Below are positions 8,833 through 17,899 of a stretch of 64,000 nucleotides of DNA, in pieces. The stretch is taken from contig JAHIRD010000136.1 of NCBI GenBank assembly GCA_018818835.1, forward strand, positions 1 to 64,000, written 5' to 3'. The DNA comes from Pseudomonadota bacterium. GTDB lineage: Bacteria > Desulfobacterota > Desulfobacteria > Desulfobacterales > Desulfolunaceae. The position numbers and the translations under genes were made by a program. The notes under the pieces are model-generated. The model was not told where the DNA came from and made no database searches. It worked only from the letters and a program-made list of their open reading frames with translations. The stretch's first letter is position 1; each line of letters starts with the position of its first letter.

Positions 8833-9147
8833 TTAGGCAATATATGAACAGCAATAATCCGTGATGGATAAAACCTTCATGCTGAACGTGGATGCGGCAG
8901 GAACCTCGAAAGATTCACCGGCCTTAATCCGGACCCATGTGGATGAACCCGGCAGAAGAGCGTCCAACTCTCCTTCGAGGATCTCCATGATTTCCTTAAG
9001 GTCGGTGTTGAATGTGTACTCCCCCGGAATCATAATTCCCAGGGTTTTTTTGGATCCGTCCGAAAAAAGAACAGTCCGGCTTGTCACCGCTCCGTTCGAG
9101 TAAATATTCGCTTTCTTGACCACCGTGACATTATCAAACCTGCTCAT
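8833..9147 (-). CDS. ppnP: Pyrimidine/purine nucleoside phosphorylase (PpnP, DUF1255)
   Basis: A small cupin-fold enzyme that splits nucleosides with phosphate into base and ribose 1-phosphate. The 104-residue product carries the family signatures [15 protein letters not shown]-x-E-G-x-L-x-A-L-L-P and [14 protein letters not shown], and ends with the YCCSYIA tail equivalent to YLCRYL of the E. coli protein. I start at the ATG at 9147, where GAAAGGAAA lies upstream; a longer frame adds 26 residues foreign to the family. It is a single gene, with about 110 bases to the caspase-like gene. Cytoplasmic, nucleoside salvage. Confidence 0.9.
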   Translation of the reverse strand: MSRFDNVTVVKKANIYSNGAVTSRTVLFSDGSKKTLGIMIPGEYTFNTDLKEIMEILEGELDALLPGSSTWVRIKAGESFEVPAASTFSMKVLSITDYCCSYIA

Positions 9148-9761
9148 TATCATTTTCCTTTCAAGCATAGGGGTATAAGCAGAAGAATTTTGATGGCCCT
9201 TGGCCATGAAAAATACCGTCTGCATGATTCTCTTTAGAGAAGTACCCCGAATATATAGTAAACAAAAAGGAAAAATTCAAGGATCAGGCTGTAACTTCAT
9301 AAAAATTAACGTCCGGAATGGTTTCTTCTCGCTTATGCTCCAGCCTGGGAGTGTATACCGCATGGATCCTGCCATGCCTCTGGAGGCAAGAGCCTGGGAA
9401 CGAAGCGGCAAAGCCTCCCCAAAAACAATTCTCTATAGGACTTATGTCATTTTATCTCGTCTTTATTTGGGTATTATTTCAGGCCACGTTAATCGTTCCC
9501 AATCCCCAACTCATTTGCTTGTCGGTGCATAGGCGGGGAAGCTGGTCCTCAAAAAGGTTGCCAAACATGAATTTTGGGATGAGTCAAATGTCCGGTGCCA
9601 AGATGCAAGCAGGGGCACGACGCATCGTGCCCCTACCCTCCGTACGATGATCTCACGTGTGTGATCTTTGTGCCTCTGTAAGAGGCGAGGCTGTTGGTTG
9701 TGGAAAAGGGGGGTGTGGCCCGCAGGTGTTAGCCTGCGGCTCCCCAAACAGGTCTATGACC
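9148..9761. other. Repeat-rich intergenic region
   Basis: About 600 bases with no gene. The left part (9340-9402) holds a degenerate CCAGCCTGGGA / GAGCCTGGGAACG pair typical of dispersed intergenic repeats. The right part holds a dispersed repeat copy (9551-9654) with a REP-like hairpin inside, and a further hairpin (CCGCAGG 9720-9726 with CCTGCGG 9733-9739) just past the end of the barrel gene, without a T run. Confidence 0.6.
9551..9654 (+). repeat. Dispersed repeat copy A with REP-like hairpin
   Basis: This stretch aligns over about 105 bases with the reverse complement of 44737-44841, by eye at roughly 85 percent identity. Inside is a perfect 10-bp stem AGGGGCACGA (9611-9620) with TCGTGCCCCT (9625-9634) and loop CGCA. 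The other copy keeps most of the stem with a changed loop (TGCT) and one mismatch. Confidence 0.8.
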
Positions 9762-10877
9762 CTACCACAGCCACCCCATGGAGACCTGACCCACGAAGCG
9801 CCGGTCTTCTTTTTGGCCCCCAACAACCCCGAGTTCTTCCCCGTAGGTCGCAAGATCAAGCTTAATCAATTTAAAATCCAGCGTGGCCCCAGCTGTGTAA
9901 TATCCCTGATTCAACCCTGCCCGGACACTTAAAATTTTAGGAAAGGCCATTTCCACACCCATGTGGAGTTTCTTTTCATAGGACTCGTCGTTGCCGGCAT
10001 TATCGGTCAGGTCATAGAGATCCAACGCCTCGGTAAATGTGATCCCCAGAACCTTCTGCGTCATGGCCAGACCCATGTTATACTGGGTCTTGGAATCCAT
10101 GGCATCTCCAAAATCCATCTCGGGGATATTCTGGGCCACCAGGGCCATGTTCAGCCGGGTGACCTTCAGGGCATCGGTTGTGTACAAGAGGCCCAGGTCC
10201 GCTGAAACGCCGGTGCCGTCCATCATATCAGCATCCACGATATCATCGAAATTATCATCGGCGATCACATCCGCTGTATAGAATTCATTCAACGATTTCC
10301 GGGCAATGCCTTTGAGGGTGAGTCCGACCTTTAATCCTTTCAGAAAGGGCATATCCATACCTGCCCCCACCATCATCCCGTAATCGGCAATGAGATCCAC
10401 CTGGGCTTCGGGGTTCACAAGATTTCTGATTCTCATATTCATGGTTGCCTGGCCAATGGGGCTGACCATCACACCCACATTGCCTGCCTTAAACCCAACG
10501 TACACGTCGGTGGCCACTTTAATGTGGTTATTCTCTCCAATATATTTCCGCATGACATCGGCCACGGCCTGGCTGTCATCTGTATCGACATCGGAAAAAT
10601 CCTTGTACAGGTCCAGGCTGTTTTCAGACACCTCCACCTGGGGATTTAAAATACCCCAACGAATGCCCGGAATATAAGACAGGCCCGCAGGGTTGAAATA
10701 AAGAGCGTTCTGATCATCGGCAACGGCCGTGAAGGCCCCCCCCATGCCCAGGGTTCGTGTACCCCGGTGAAAGCCCTGATATTCGGAGGCATAGGAACTT
10801 GAACCCCAGAAAATAACCATGATGAAAAACCCGATCATCCTAAACGTAACGTTGCCTCTATTTCTAAAAAGCGCCAT
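9762..10877 (-). CDS. Outer-membrane beta-barrel protein (PorV/TraF/FadL-like)
   Basis: A 371-residue product with a signal peptide ending near SYA-SE, then the motif RTLGMGGAFTAVADDQ followed by ALYFNPAGLS, the N-terminal hallmark of FadL/PorV-type and TraF-like barrels. The rest is long amphipathic strands with conserved turns, ending in GQVSMGWLW; an aromatic last residue fits Bam insertion. The ATG at 10877 has AGGAGA upstream and lies 26 bases past the lipoprotein gene stop, so the two are one operon. Possible roles are hydrophobic-compound uptake or a scaffold for surface proteins; the sequence does not decide between them. Confidence 0.75.
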   Translation of the reverse strand: MALFRNRGNVTFRMIGFFIMVIFWGSSSYASEYQGFHRGTRTLGMGGAFTAVADDQNALYFNPAGLSYIPGIRWGILNPQVEVSENSLDLYKDFSDVDTDDSQAVADVMRKYIGENNHIKVATDVYVGFKAGNVGVMVSPIGQATMNMRIRNLVNPEAQVDLIADYGMMVGAGMDMPFLKGLKVGLTLKGIARKSLNEFYTADVIADDNFDDIVDADMMDGTGVSADLGLLYTTDALKVTRLNMALVAQNIPEMDFGDAMDSKTQYNMGLAMTQKVLGITFTEALDLYDLTDNAGNDESYEKKLHMGVEMAFPKILSVRAGLNQGYYTAGATLDFKLIKLDLATYGEELGVVGGQKEDRRFVGQVSMGWLW

Positions 10878-10903
10878 TAATATCTCTCCTTGAAATGAGT
10901 GGA

Positions 10904-11716
10904 TCACAGGTTTGTCAAATAATCGTTGATTTCATCTGCCGAAGTCACGCCGTCGCCATTGGCATCCAGTTCATCTTTGAAGGCCAGGTAGTCATCCTTC
11001 AAATCGCTGGTATCGGAAAATATATCAATGGCGTATCCGATAAACAGAATATCTTCATCAATTCGGTCGATCTCATCCTGGGTCGGGCTAACCGGTAAAA
11101 AATTATCCCTGTTGGCCCGGATCCATGCTTCTGCCATGGTCACAGGATTCCCTCCCGTGGCCCTGCAAATCTGATCGGCCATGGTCAGCACTGTCCGGGT
11201 GATGGAAAGAAGGCCCAGCTGCATTTTCTGATTATTGGTCAAGACCACGACATCAATGGCCTTGGAACCTGTACTGTTCATATCGGCAATGGTTTTGAAC
11301 AGTTCAATGGCTTCGGTGGCGGACGCAAGTTTAGTGGCAATCTCTTCTTCAGTCAGCTGATCGTCCCCACCTGCGATGATCAGGCCCACCATGTCAATAC
11401 TTCCCTGGTTGTTCGAGTCCTCCAGATCACCCAGGGTGGAAATGATGTTCAGGGTGTCCAGGCCGAGCTCTCCGCCTGCAATGGCGTTGCTCATATACTC
11501 GAGAACCTCTTCGGTTTGGGGAAGGGTTTCCAGAATGGATTTTGCCTGGGCGTAATCCCCGTCATCCATGGCAATTTTTGCATCTTCAAGTTTCGCTTCA
11601 TAGGAGCCGCCATTATCGCAGCCTGTAAAGAAAATTCCAGCTATGCCCAGACACAGGCAGAGCGTCATCCCGACCATAAACGCATTTTTTTTCAAAGGCA
11701 TGTCACATCGTTTCAT
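10904..11716 (-). CDS. Lipoprotein with TPR-like start and a C-terminal EF-hand-like loop
   Basis: A 270-residue lipoprotein: lipobox FFTGC near residue 33. Right after it, the segment EAKLEDAKIAMDDGDYAQAKSI looks like a single tetratricopeptide helix pair. The middle is helical and Leu-rich. The C-terminus has the calcium-loop pattern DANGDGVTSADE at about 255-266. It lies directly upstream of the FadL/PorV-like barrel gene in the same operon, so an assembly-partner or periplasmic plug role is a reasonable inference. The ATG at 11716 has GAGAGATG upstream. Function is unknown. Confidence 0.7.
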   Translation of the reverse strand: MKRCDMPLKKNAFMVGMTLCLCLGIAGIFFTGCDNGGSYEAKLEDAKIAMDDGDYAQAKSILETLPQTEEVLEYMSNAIAGGELGLDTLNIISTLGDLEDSNNQGSIDMVGLIIAGGDDQLTEEEIATKLASATEAIELFKTIADMNSTGSKAIDVVVLTNNQKMQLGLLSITRTVLTMADQICRATGGNPVTMAEAWIRANRDNFLPVSPTQDEIDRIDEDILFIGYAIDIFSDTSDLKDDYLAFKDELDANGDGVTSADEINDYLTNL

Positions 11717-12178
11717 AAATCATCTCTCTTTTTTATTTTGGTCCAAAAACAGTCAAAAGCCTTAAACCACAGATTTGCACAACAGTTGTCTCTTCTGTTC
11801 TAATATAATATGGTGAGTGTAAGGTGGATATCCGCTGCGGATGATGGCAGGTTCTTTGTGGCGGCAGACCTGCAAATTTCAAAAAAAACGTACTATGTTT
11901 AATCATATCCCGATACATATCTATTTCTATCGGTACGACCTGATCATCAGTTTAATAAAGTTTTTAATTTTATTTGGGTCAAGATAAAATAAAGCCCCAT
12001 ATTCGTGTGTTTTCAAACGGCTCCTTTTTTTACACGGCACCGGGTCGCCGGGAGGATAAATTTTCGTGGAATTTTTATCCATTCTAAGATACAGAAAATA
12101 AATCATGGGATATTCTTTTTTTTAAACGTCATTCATGACGGATTTCTTCTTATTCATTCAACCAGTTGAGGGGAAAAA
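11717..12178. other. Divergent promoter region between lipoprotein and UPF0158 genes
   Basis: About 460 bases without a gene. A hairpin-forming pair GCAGGT (11853-11858) / ACCTGC (11868-11873) lies in the leader of the minus-strand operon. GGATAAA (12053-12059) with TTTATCC (12073-12079) forms a hairpin upstream of the plus-strand gene. I cannot assign either to a known regulator. Confidence 0.4.
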
Positions 12179-12595
12179 ATGAAAAAAATTTCATACGATG
12201 CAATTGACACTGCGATTATGTTTGTGAGTGTCGAACCATTTTTTACAAGTCAGGCCTTGATTTCCAAACATACAGGAGAAATTTTTTATGCTTCCGAATT
12301 TGGTGATTCCGAGGGCTTACCCGATGATTTTGAAAACGAAAAAAAATACATTGATGTCCCCCATGAAAAGGAACTGGGTTTGGGGCAACCCCTTGTCTTT
12401 GATTTTGTGAGTGAGTACATACCCGATCACGAAGATACGATTCATCGGATATTTCGAGGACCTGGGGCTTATTCCAGATACAAGGAGTTCCTTGATGATA
12501 AAGGTTTGTTGGATAAATGGTATGAATTTGAAAATCGTGAACGCAAAGAGGCCATTATGGAATGGTGCCATGAAAATGGCATTGAGCCCATATAA
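12179..12595 (+). CDS. UPF0158 family protein
   Basis: A 138-residue cytoplasmic protein of the UPF0158 family, function unknown. Family features visible are GLGQPLVFDFVSEYIP in the middle and the conserved C-terminal line YSRYKEFLDDKGLLDKWYEF followed by E-W-x-x-x-NGIE at the end. GAGGGG precedes the ATG at 12179 with normal spacing. It stands alone, with about 150 bases to the next gene. Confidence 0.8.
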   Translation: MKKISYDAIDTAIMFVSVEPFFTSQALISKHTGEIFYASEFGDSEGLPDDFENEKKYIDVPHEKELGLGQPLVFDFVSEYIPDHEDTIHRIFRGPGAYSRYKEFLDDKGLLDKWYEFENRERKEAIMEWCHENGIEPI

Positions 12596-12748
12596 ACTTC
12601 CGGGCTGACTTTCTTTGTTCATGGGCATCTTTCATTTCGCCCTGATCAGATACCTGCTGAAAATCTTGACAAAGGGGATAAAAAAACACTAAAAAGGGTC
12701 ATTATCGTTCGCCAAGGAACCCTTAACAAACAAGGTCAGGCAATAACC

Positions 12749-13675
12749 ATGAAATCATTCATGCTGGCATTATGCAGCGTTTTAATTCTTTCTTGTCAAA
12801 CATCGGCCGGAGTCCATGGGGCTCTGACCAATCCCAATGATGGGAAAACGGTTCCGGAGTTGACCCAGTCTTTGATGGAAAAATGCGGCATCAACGAACA
12901 GATCGAAAATGTTCCGGAAAAAACCAAGGCCGAAGTCCTTGATTGTTTCAAACGAAACGAACCCATGCTTGGTAAAATGTCAGACAAGGTCATAGGCGAT
13001 ATCAACGGGATTATTACCACGTCTTTCAAGCCTGAAACCATTCGATCAATTCTTGCCGATCATATTTCATCCCAATTGAGCGCAGATGACATGATTTCCG
13101 TGATCAACTGGCTTGACTCACCCCTGGGAAAAAAAATCACCCATATGGAGGAAATCGCTTCCACACCCGAAGCATACAATGAAATGATCTCCATCGTCCC
13201 ATCGCTTAAACTATCCGAAGACTACGAAGAACGACTGGAACTGGTTCATGAAATCGATAAAAGCGTCAATGCCACAGAGCTGATCCTTGACAGAATGCTG
13301 AACATGCAGATCATCACCCTGACGGCCATGGCTTCGGCCTTCCCTGCCATGAACCTGCCCTCGGAAGACCTGATCCGGTCAAACTTCGAGAAAAACCGAA
13401 ATGATATCTCCCAGGCCATTTCACGGGAAATCGCTTTGAGCATCCTCTACACCTACCGCGACATTTCCAAGGATGATCTTCAGGATTATATCCGGTTCAT
13501 GAAAACCGATTACGGTAAGCGCTACCACGAAGTCATTCAGGACGGAACAAACAAGGCCTATGCCGATTGCGGGAAAAAATTCAGTGAATCCGTTGTCAAG
13601 CGGATCAGCGACAAATCATCCCCACCCGAAGATATAAACCCGACATCCAGCGCCCAGTACCCCCAGGAGCGGTAA
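12749..13675 (+). CDS. Predicted lipoprotein with DUF2059-like repeats
   Basis: A 308-residue exported protein: a short signal sequence with lipobox LILSC (Cys16). Two related helical lines are visible, MISVINWLDSPLGKKITHME at about 111-130 and DLQDYIRFMKTDYGKRYHEV at about 246-265, each a [LI]-x-W/F-[ML]-x-[ST]-x-x-G-[KR] pattern as in DUF2059. Function is unknown; I infer periplasmic location. The ribosome site upstream (AAGGTCAGG) is weak. A TTGACA at 12665-12670 could be the -35 of its promoter, but the -10 is poor. Confidence 0.7.
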   Translation: MKSFMLALCSVLILSCQTSAGVHGALTNPNDGKTVPELTQSLMEKCGINEQIENVPEKTKAEVLDCFKRNEPMLGKMSDKVIGDINGIITTSFKPETIRSILADHISSQLSADDMISVINWLDSPLGKKITHMEEIASTPEAYNEMISIVPSLKLSEDYEERLELVHEIDKSVNATELILDRMLNMQIITLTAMASAFPAMNLPSEDLIRSNFEKNRNDISQAISREIALSILYTYRDISKDDLQDYIRFMKTDYGKRYHEVIQDGTNKAYADCGKKFSESVVKRISDKSSPPEDINPTSSAQYPQER

Positions 13676-13763
13676 GTTCCACGGCGCAATATTTAAACAT
13701 GCCATAGGGTTATCCGGTTTAATCTGCGAAAATTCGGGGAATTTCTCCAACGGAGTTTAAGCC

Positions 13764-15179
13764 ATGGGCAAAATCATTTATCGGACATGCGACATTCTGA
13801 TCGTTGGGGCCGGGCTTGCGGGCCTTCGCGCCGGGATATCGGCCCTTTCATGCGGGAGGGACCTGCACGTCCGGCTGGCCTCCCAGGCATGGGGACCTTC
13901 GGGGTCCTCATTCACCAACCCCAATCATGCCCTGGGGATGATTGTCTGCCATAATGACAAGGAAAAAGAGCGTTTTGTTAAAACCGCCACCGCCATGGCC
14001 CCTCCCGGAATCATCCAACCGGACCTGACCATGGCCCTGGCCGAAGAAAGCGGGGCCTTGTATCAGGATATGGTGCAAGCGGGACTTTCCTTTAAGAAAA
14101 ACCCTCGCGGAAAAAACCGCCGCCATTCCGCCTGTTTTTTACAAAAACCCCGTATGGCCTATGTTTTTACCGGCCTTGCCTCGGCATTTTTCATTATGAA
14201 AAAACGTTTTTTACATCAAAAAGGACAGATCTGGGAGGGCTTGAGCCTTATTGACCTCGTGAAAAACGATGAAAACAGAATCATCGGGGCCATATTCGTT
14301 CATCAGCCATCAAAGCAGATCTGGGCCATTCATTGCCAGGCCCTGGTCATGGCAACAGGAGGAAGCACCGGACTTTTCCCCAGATCACTCACGGATCATG
14401 GAAACCTGGGGATCCCCCTGGCCCTGATGCACGGAGCCGGTGCTGAAATGATCAATATGAATTACCTCCAATATACCTGGCATGATCAAGAAAATCTCCG
14501 GCCATGGCCATGCTGGCAGATCCATATTCCAGGAGTTCTGATCCGAACCCGGGACAACAGGGAACTCCCGGTGCCGCGGCAGATTGCAGACCTGTGTGCC
14601 CAGAGACAGACCCATGTCCCCCTGGCCCACGGCACAGACGATTCAGCCCTGGATAACTATCTCCTTGACCACGCCACATCCCATGGAACCCTTGGGGTAA
14701 AGTTACCTGACCAGGACTGGAAGAGTGTCGCCCTCCATGCCCATGCCATGAATGGGGGCGTGCGTATCGATACCATGGCCCGGACAGGGATTCCCGGACT
14801 TTTTGCCTGCGGCGAATGCACAGGTGGCATGCATGGGGCCAATCGTGTGGGAGGAGCCATGGTTTTATCCACCCAGGTTTTCGGGAAAAAAGCCGGTGCC
14901 TCGGCTGCCCGCTTTGTCCATGACCCTGATTTTGAAACGGGTAAACGGTTCAAGGAAAGGGTGAAACACCAAAAAGCCAGCCATTATGATGATCCCATGG
15001 AATTCGAAACCGGCCTTGCCCGATTGAAAACGATTTTAACGGGCTGTGAGGGGCCTATGCCCAGGCCCGACATCACCCCCCGTTTGGACATGATCCGATC
15101 CATGAAAGCCCAGGCCCGCGACCGCCGTCTTCACCTGGCCCTGTCATGTGCGGTTCTCATTCTGGAAAAAAGCACTTGA
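13764..15179 (+). CDS. FAD-dependent oxidoreductase, fumarate reductase/AprA-like flavoprotein
   Basis: A 471-residue flavoprotein. The N-terminal dinucleotide fold is DILIVGAGLAGLRAGISAL, and the C-terminal FAD segment has GIPGLFACGECTGGMHGANR followed by GGAMVLSTQVFGKKAG, the ending common to succinate dehydrogenase, fumarate reductase, L-aspartate oxidase and AprA. HAMNGGVRID before it is the substrate-side line. It is shorter than AprA (659 residues in this window) and is not next to an iron-sulfur partner of the AprB type. The following gene, 54 bases away, is a NifU-like scaffold. The ATG at 13764 has GGAG upstream. The true substrate is unknown; fumarate/succinate-type hydride transfer is the family norm. 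Confidence 0.75.
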   Translation: MGKIIYRTCDILIVGAGLAGLRAGISALSCGRDLHVRLASQAWGPSGSSFTNPNHALGMIVCHNDKEKERFVKTATAMAPPGIIQPDLTMALAEESGALYQDMVQAGLSFKKNPRGKNRRHSACFLQKPRMAYVFTGLASAFFIMKKRFLHQKGQIWEGLSLIDLVKNDENRIIGAIFVHQPSKQIWAIHCQALVMATGGSTGLFPRSLTDHGNLGIPLALMHGAGAEMINMNYLQYTWHDQENLRPWPCWQIHIPGVLIRTRDNRELPVPRQIADLCAQRQTHVPLAHGTDDSALDNYLLDHATSHGTLGVKLPDQDWKSVALHAHAMNGGVRIDTMARTGIPGLFACGECTGGMHGANRVGGAMVLSTQVFGKKAGASAARFVHDPDFETGKRFKERVKHQKASHYDDPMEFETGLARLKTILTGCEGPMPRPDITPRLDMIRSMKAQARDRRLHLALSCAVLILEKST

Positions 15180-15233
15180 ACTTCGTAACAGATTCCATCA
15201 TATTAACGTTTTAAATTAATATGAGGTCGGATC

Positions 15234-15665
15234 ATGGACAAAAACGAATTGGATTTTCTTGACAGACATTCACCTGAATTTATTGAGATGGCCTACGATT
15301 ACAAAAGGCTCGAACGACTTGATCATCCGGACGGCTACGGGAAACGAACCGGTGACTGCGGAGATACGGTTGAAATATTTCTCACGGTGGATCAACAGGA
15401 TCGCATCGAATCCGTATCCATTCAGGTGGATGGTTGCCTGAACACCGTGGCCACCGCCAACACCGTGGCCCATTTGAGCGAGGGCCGAACCGTGGACCAG
15501 GCCTGGGACATAACACCTGAAAAAGTGGCGGATTATCTGAAAACCCTGGAAGAGGACCATTTCCATTGTGCTGAGCTGGCTGTGGGCGCATTCTGCCTGG
15601 CCCTGGTCAACTACAAGGATCTTAAAAAAAAACCCTGGAAAAAAACCTACCGGAACATGCACTAA
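15234..15665 (+). CDS. NifU/IscU-like iron-sulfur scaffold domain protein
   Basis: A 143-residue single-domain protein of the NifU N-terminal family, on which Fe-S clusters are built before transfer. The three ligand cysteines are visible in GDCGDT (about 41), VDGCLNTVATA (about 64) and HFHCAELA (about 108), in the normal order and spacing. It differs from housekeeping IscU by lacking a cysteine desulfurase or Fdx neighbour and by the C-terminal basic tail KKKPWKKTYRNMH. It follows the flavoprotein gene at a 54-base distance, so the pair may be coexpressed. Confidence 0.8.
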   Translation: MDKNELDFLDRHSPEFIEMAYDYKRLERLDHPDGYGKRTGDCGDTVEIFLTVDQQDRIESVSIQVDGCLNTVATANTVAHLSEGRTVDQAWDITPEKVADYLKTLEEDHFHCAELAVGAFCLALVNYKDLKKKPWKKTYRNMH

Positions 15666-15841
15666 AAACAGCACGTTAATTTACCAATTCATTCTTGCAT
15701 TTTCCATTGTTTAACGCTAATAATAGTATAGTTTTTCAAGCCTTATAATTCAAACCATTTCAACTATTTACACATTCATTTAAAGCTGTATAGTCCCTGG
15801 GTCTGTGCTGTTCATCTTTTTTATTTATTAAAGGAGGAGGT

Positions 15842-17578
15842 ATGGGTACTGAAAGCGACGTTGTCAGCAACACAGGAAAGTCAACGATATCGGATTTATG
15901 GAAACTTGAAGATTATTGGGCCATCTGGCTGGGGTTTGCGCTTTTGATCATTGGGTTGATTATTTTTCTTCCCAAAGCGGATCAGGACATTCGAGCCAAA
16001 ATCGATGCGGCCAATGCCATTTTAACAACCGAATCCCAAAAAGCACCGTTCAAAACCATTGAGTGGTACAATGCTGTGGCAGCCAAAGAAAAACTCAAGG
16101 CCACGGACACAGCCATCGCCAAAAAAATCAAATCCATAGCCAGTGCTCCCCAGGGGTGGAAAACCAACCCCCTCCAGGCATTTTTCATGGACAGCAGCAC
16201 CGCTGAAAATCTAAAAATAAAGGCCACGGAAAAATACGAACTCCTGCACCAAAAAGAGACCGAAGCCCTTGCTGGGGCTGCCGTGGCCCAGACCGCGGCT
16301 GCCTTAGCCGGATACGCTAACAAGGACTTGAACGAGGCCGCCGTTTCCGCCATAGACACCTGGCGTTCTGCCCATGCTGCCGCATCCAAGGCCAAAAAGA
16401 AAACATCAGTCAAACAATACAACATCATCGGTTCATTGATTATCCTCATGGTCTTTCTTGCTGTTTTTTTTGGTATTGGAAAAGCCGTGATGGGAGAGTC
16501 CTTTATCAAATTCCTACTGGGTTTCGCCTTTGTTTTCGTGATCGCCGTGCTGGCCTATGCCGCTGAAAACAACGCCACCATGAAACATTACGGCATTGGG
16601 TACGCCGCCTGGGCCATCATATTCGGTCTTTTGATCAGTAACACGGTGGGAACCCCCAAATGGGTCATGCCAGGGGTTCAGACCGAGTATTATATTAAAA
16701 CAGGACTGGTTCTTCTGGGTGCCGAAATATTATTCGGGAAAATCCTGTCCATCGGGATTCCCGGTATTTTCGTGGCCTGGGTGGTCACCCCCATTGTTCT
16801 TGTCACAACTTACTGGTTTGGTCAGAACATCATTAAAATGCCGTCAAAAACCCTGAATATCACCATTTCCGCGGATATGTCGGTCTGTGGCGTCTCGGCT
16901 GCCATTGCCACGGCGGCGGCATGCCGTGCCAAAAAAGAAGAACTGACCCTGGCCGTGGGCCTGTCCCTTGTTTTCACATCCATCATGATGGTGGTGATGC
17001 CCATCGTGATCAAAGCCCTGGGCATGCCCCATGTTCTGGGTGGGGCCTGGATGGGCGGCACCATTGACGCAACCGGTGCCGTTGCAGCCGCAGGCGCATT
17101 TTTAAGTGAGCGGGCCTTGTATGTCGCCGCCACCATCAAAATGATCCAGAATGTCCTCATCGGCGTGATTGCCTTTTTTGTGGCTCTCTACTGGGTGGCC
17201 AAAGTGGACCGCGCCGAAGGGAAGACCGTGGGAGCCATTGAAATCTGGCACCGCTTCCCAAAATTCGTTATCGGTTTTATCGTTGCCTCCATTGTTTTTT
17301 CAATGATCTACCAATCCATTGGAAAAGATGTGGGCTATGTGGTGGTGGAACACGGGGCCCTCAGGGGATTTTCCCGGCTCGCCAGGGAATGGTTTTTTTG
17401 CCTGGCTTTTGCGAGCATCGGCCTGGCCACGAATTTTCGCGAACTTAAATCCTATTTCAAGGGGGGGAAACCCCTTATACTTTATGTCTGCGGCCAGAGC
17501 CTCAATCTTATTCTGACACTAGTGATGGCCTATGTGATGTTCTATATTGTATTCCCTGACATCACGGCCGGTATTTAA
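15842..17578 (+). CDS. Putative sulfate exporter family transporter (UPF0324/YeiH-like) with long N-terminal extension
   Basis: A 578-residue membrane protein. The C-terminal two thirds (about 200-578) are typical of the UPF0324 family: many membrane helices and motifs [41 protein letters not shown] and [16 protein letters not shown]. Unusual is the first 200 residues: one membrane helix at about 27-44, then a soluble Ala/Lys-rich helical stretch, probably coiled coil, before the transporter core. Members without it are about 330-350 residues long. A strong AGGAGGAGG-type site precedes the ATG. The small gene at 17588 follows by nine bases. In a sulfate reducer a role in sulfur-anion or small-anion export is plausible but the family's substrate is not established. 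Confidence 0.85.
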   Translation: MGTESDVVSNTGKSTISDLWKLEDYWAIWLGFALLIIGLIIFLPKADQDIRAKIDAANAILTTESQKAPFKTIEWYNAVAAKEKLKATDTAIAKKIKSIASAPQGWKTNPLQAFFMDSSTAENLKIKATEKYELLHQKETEALAGAAVAQTAAALAGYANKDLNEAAVSAIDTWRSAHAAASKAKKKTSVKQYNIIGSLIILMVFLAVFFGIGKAVMGESFIKFLLGFAFVFVIAVLAYAAENNATMKHYGIGYAAWAIIFGLLISNTVGTPKWVMPGVQTEYYIKTGLVLLGAEILFGKILSIGIPGIFVAWVVTPIVLVTTYWFGQNIIKMPSKTLNITISADMSVCGVSAAIATAAACRAKKEELTLAVGLSLVFTSIMMVVMPIVIKALGMPHVLGGAWMGGTIDATGAVAAAGAFLSERALYVAATIKMIQNVLIGVIAFFVALYWVAKVDRAEGKTVGAIEIWHRFPKFVIGFIVASIVFSMIYQSIGKDVGYVVVEHGALRGFSRLAREWFFCLAFASIGLATNFRELKSYFKGGKPLILYVCGQSLNLILTLVMAYVMFYIVFPDITAGI

Positions 17579-17587
17579 AGGAAAGCC

Positions 17588-17848
17588 ATGACTCAAAACA
17601 TTGATCAACCCCAGGCATCGCTGGCACGCCGCATCGCGGGCCTTGTGGCAGGAATCGCCATTATTCTGATATTCATGCTGGTGATCGCGCCGTATATGGA
17701 TGACAAACCCTTTATCAAACCCCTGGTGGATTTCATCGAATACAGAGACATCGATGCCTCGGCCCTGTATTACACCGAAATCGAAGAGTTTTCCCATGCC
17801 AGTGTATTCATGGACAACTCCAGGCGATTCAGTCCAAAACCATTATAA
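17588..17848 (+). CDS. Small membrane protein cotranscribed with the exporter
   Basis: An 86-residue protein with one hydrophobic helix (about 17-35, GLVAGIAIILIFMLVIAP) and a hydrophilic C-terminal half containing DKPFIKPLVDFIEY. AAAGGA stands before the ATG. The tight 9-base spacing after the UPF0324 gene and the terminator directly behind it place it in the same transcript, so I infer an accessory subunit. No family recognised. Confidence 0.65.
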   Translation: MTQNIDQPQASLARRIAGLVAGIAIILIFMLVIAPYMDDKPFIKPLVDFIEYRDIDASALYYTEIEEFSHASVFMDNSRRFSPKPL

Positions 17849-17850
17849 TA

Positions 17851-17885
17851 AACAAGCCCCCTTTCTTCTGAAAGGGGGCTTGTTT
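17851..17885. terminator. Terminator, probably bidirectional
   Basis: A perfect 14-bp stem AACAAGCCCCCTTT (17851-17864) with loop CTTCTG. It lies between the convergent small membrane protein gene and the permease gene at 17900, and carries A/T-rich arms on both sides. Confidence 0.85.
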
Positions 17886-17899
17886 ACTGATGCACCCCC

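Noticed and set aside
11950-12080. Possible second GEMM-like riboswitch before the UPF0158 gene
   Set aside because: Only a CGGCACCGGGTCGCC stretch is similar; the core AACC/GGTT helix and AAAGCC joint are not in the right order.
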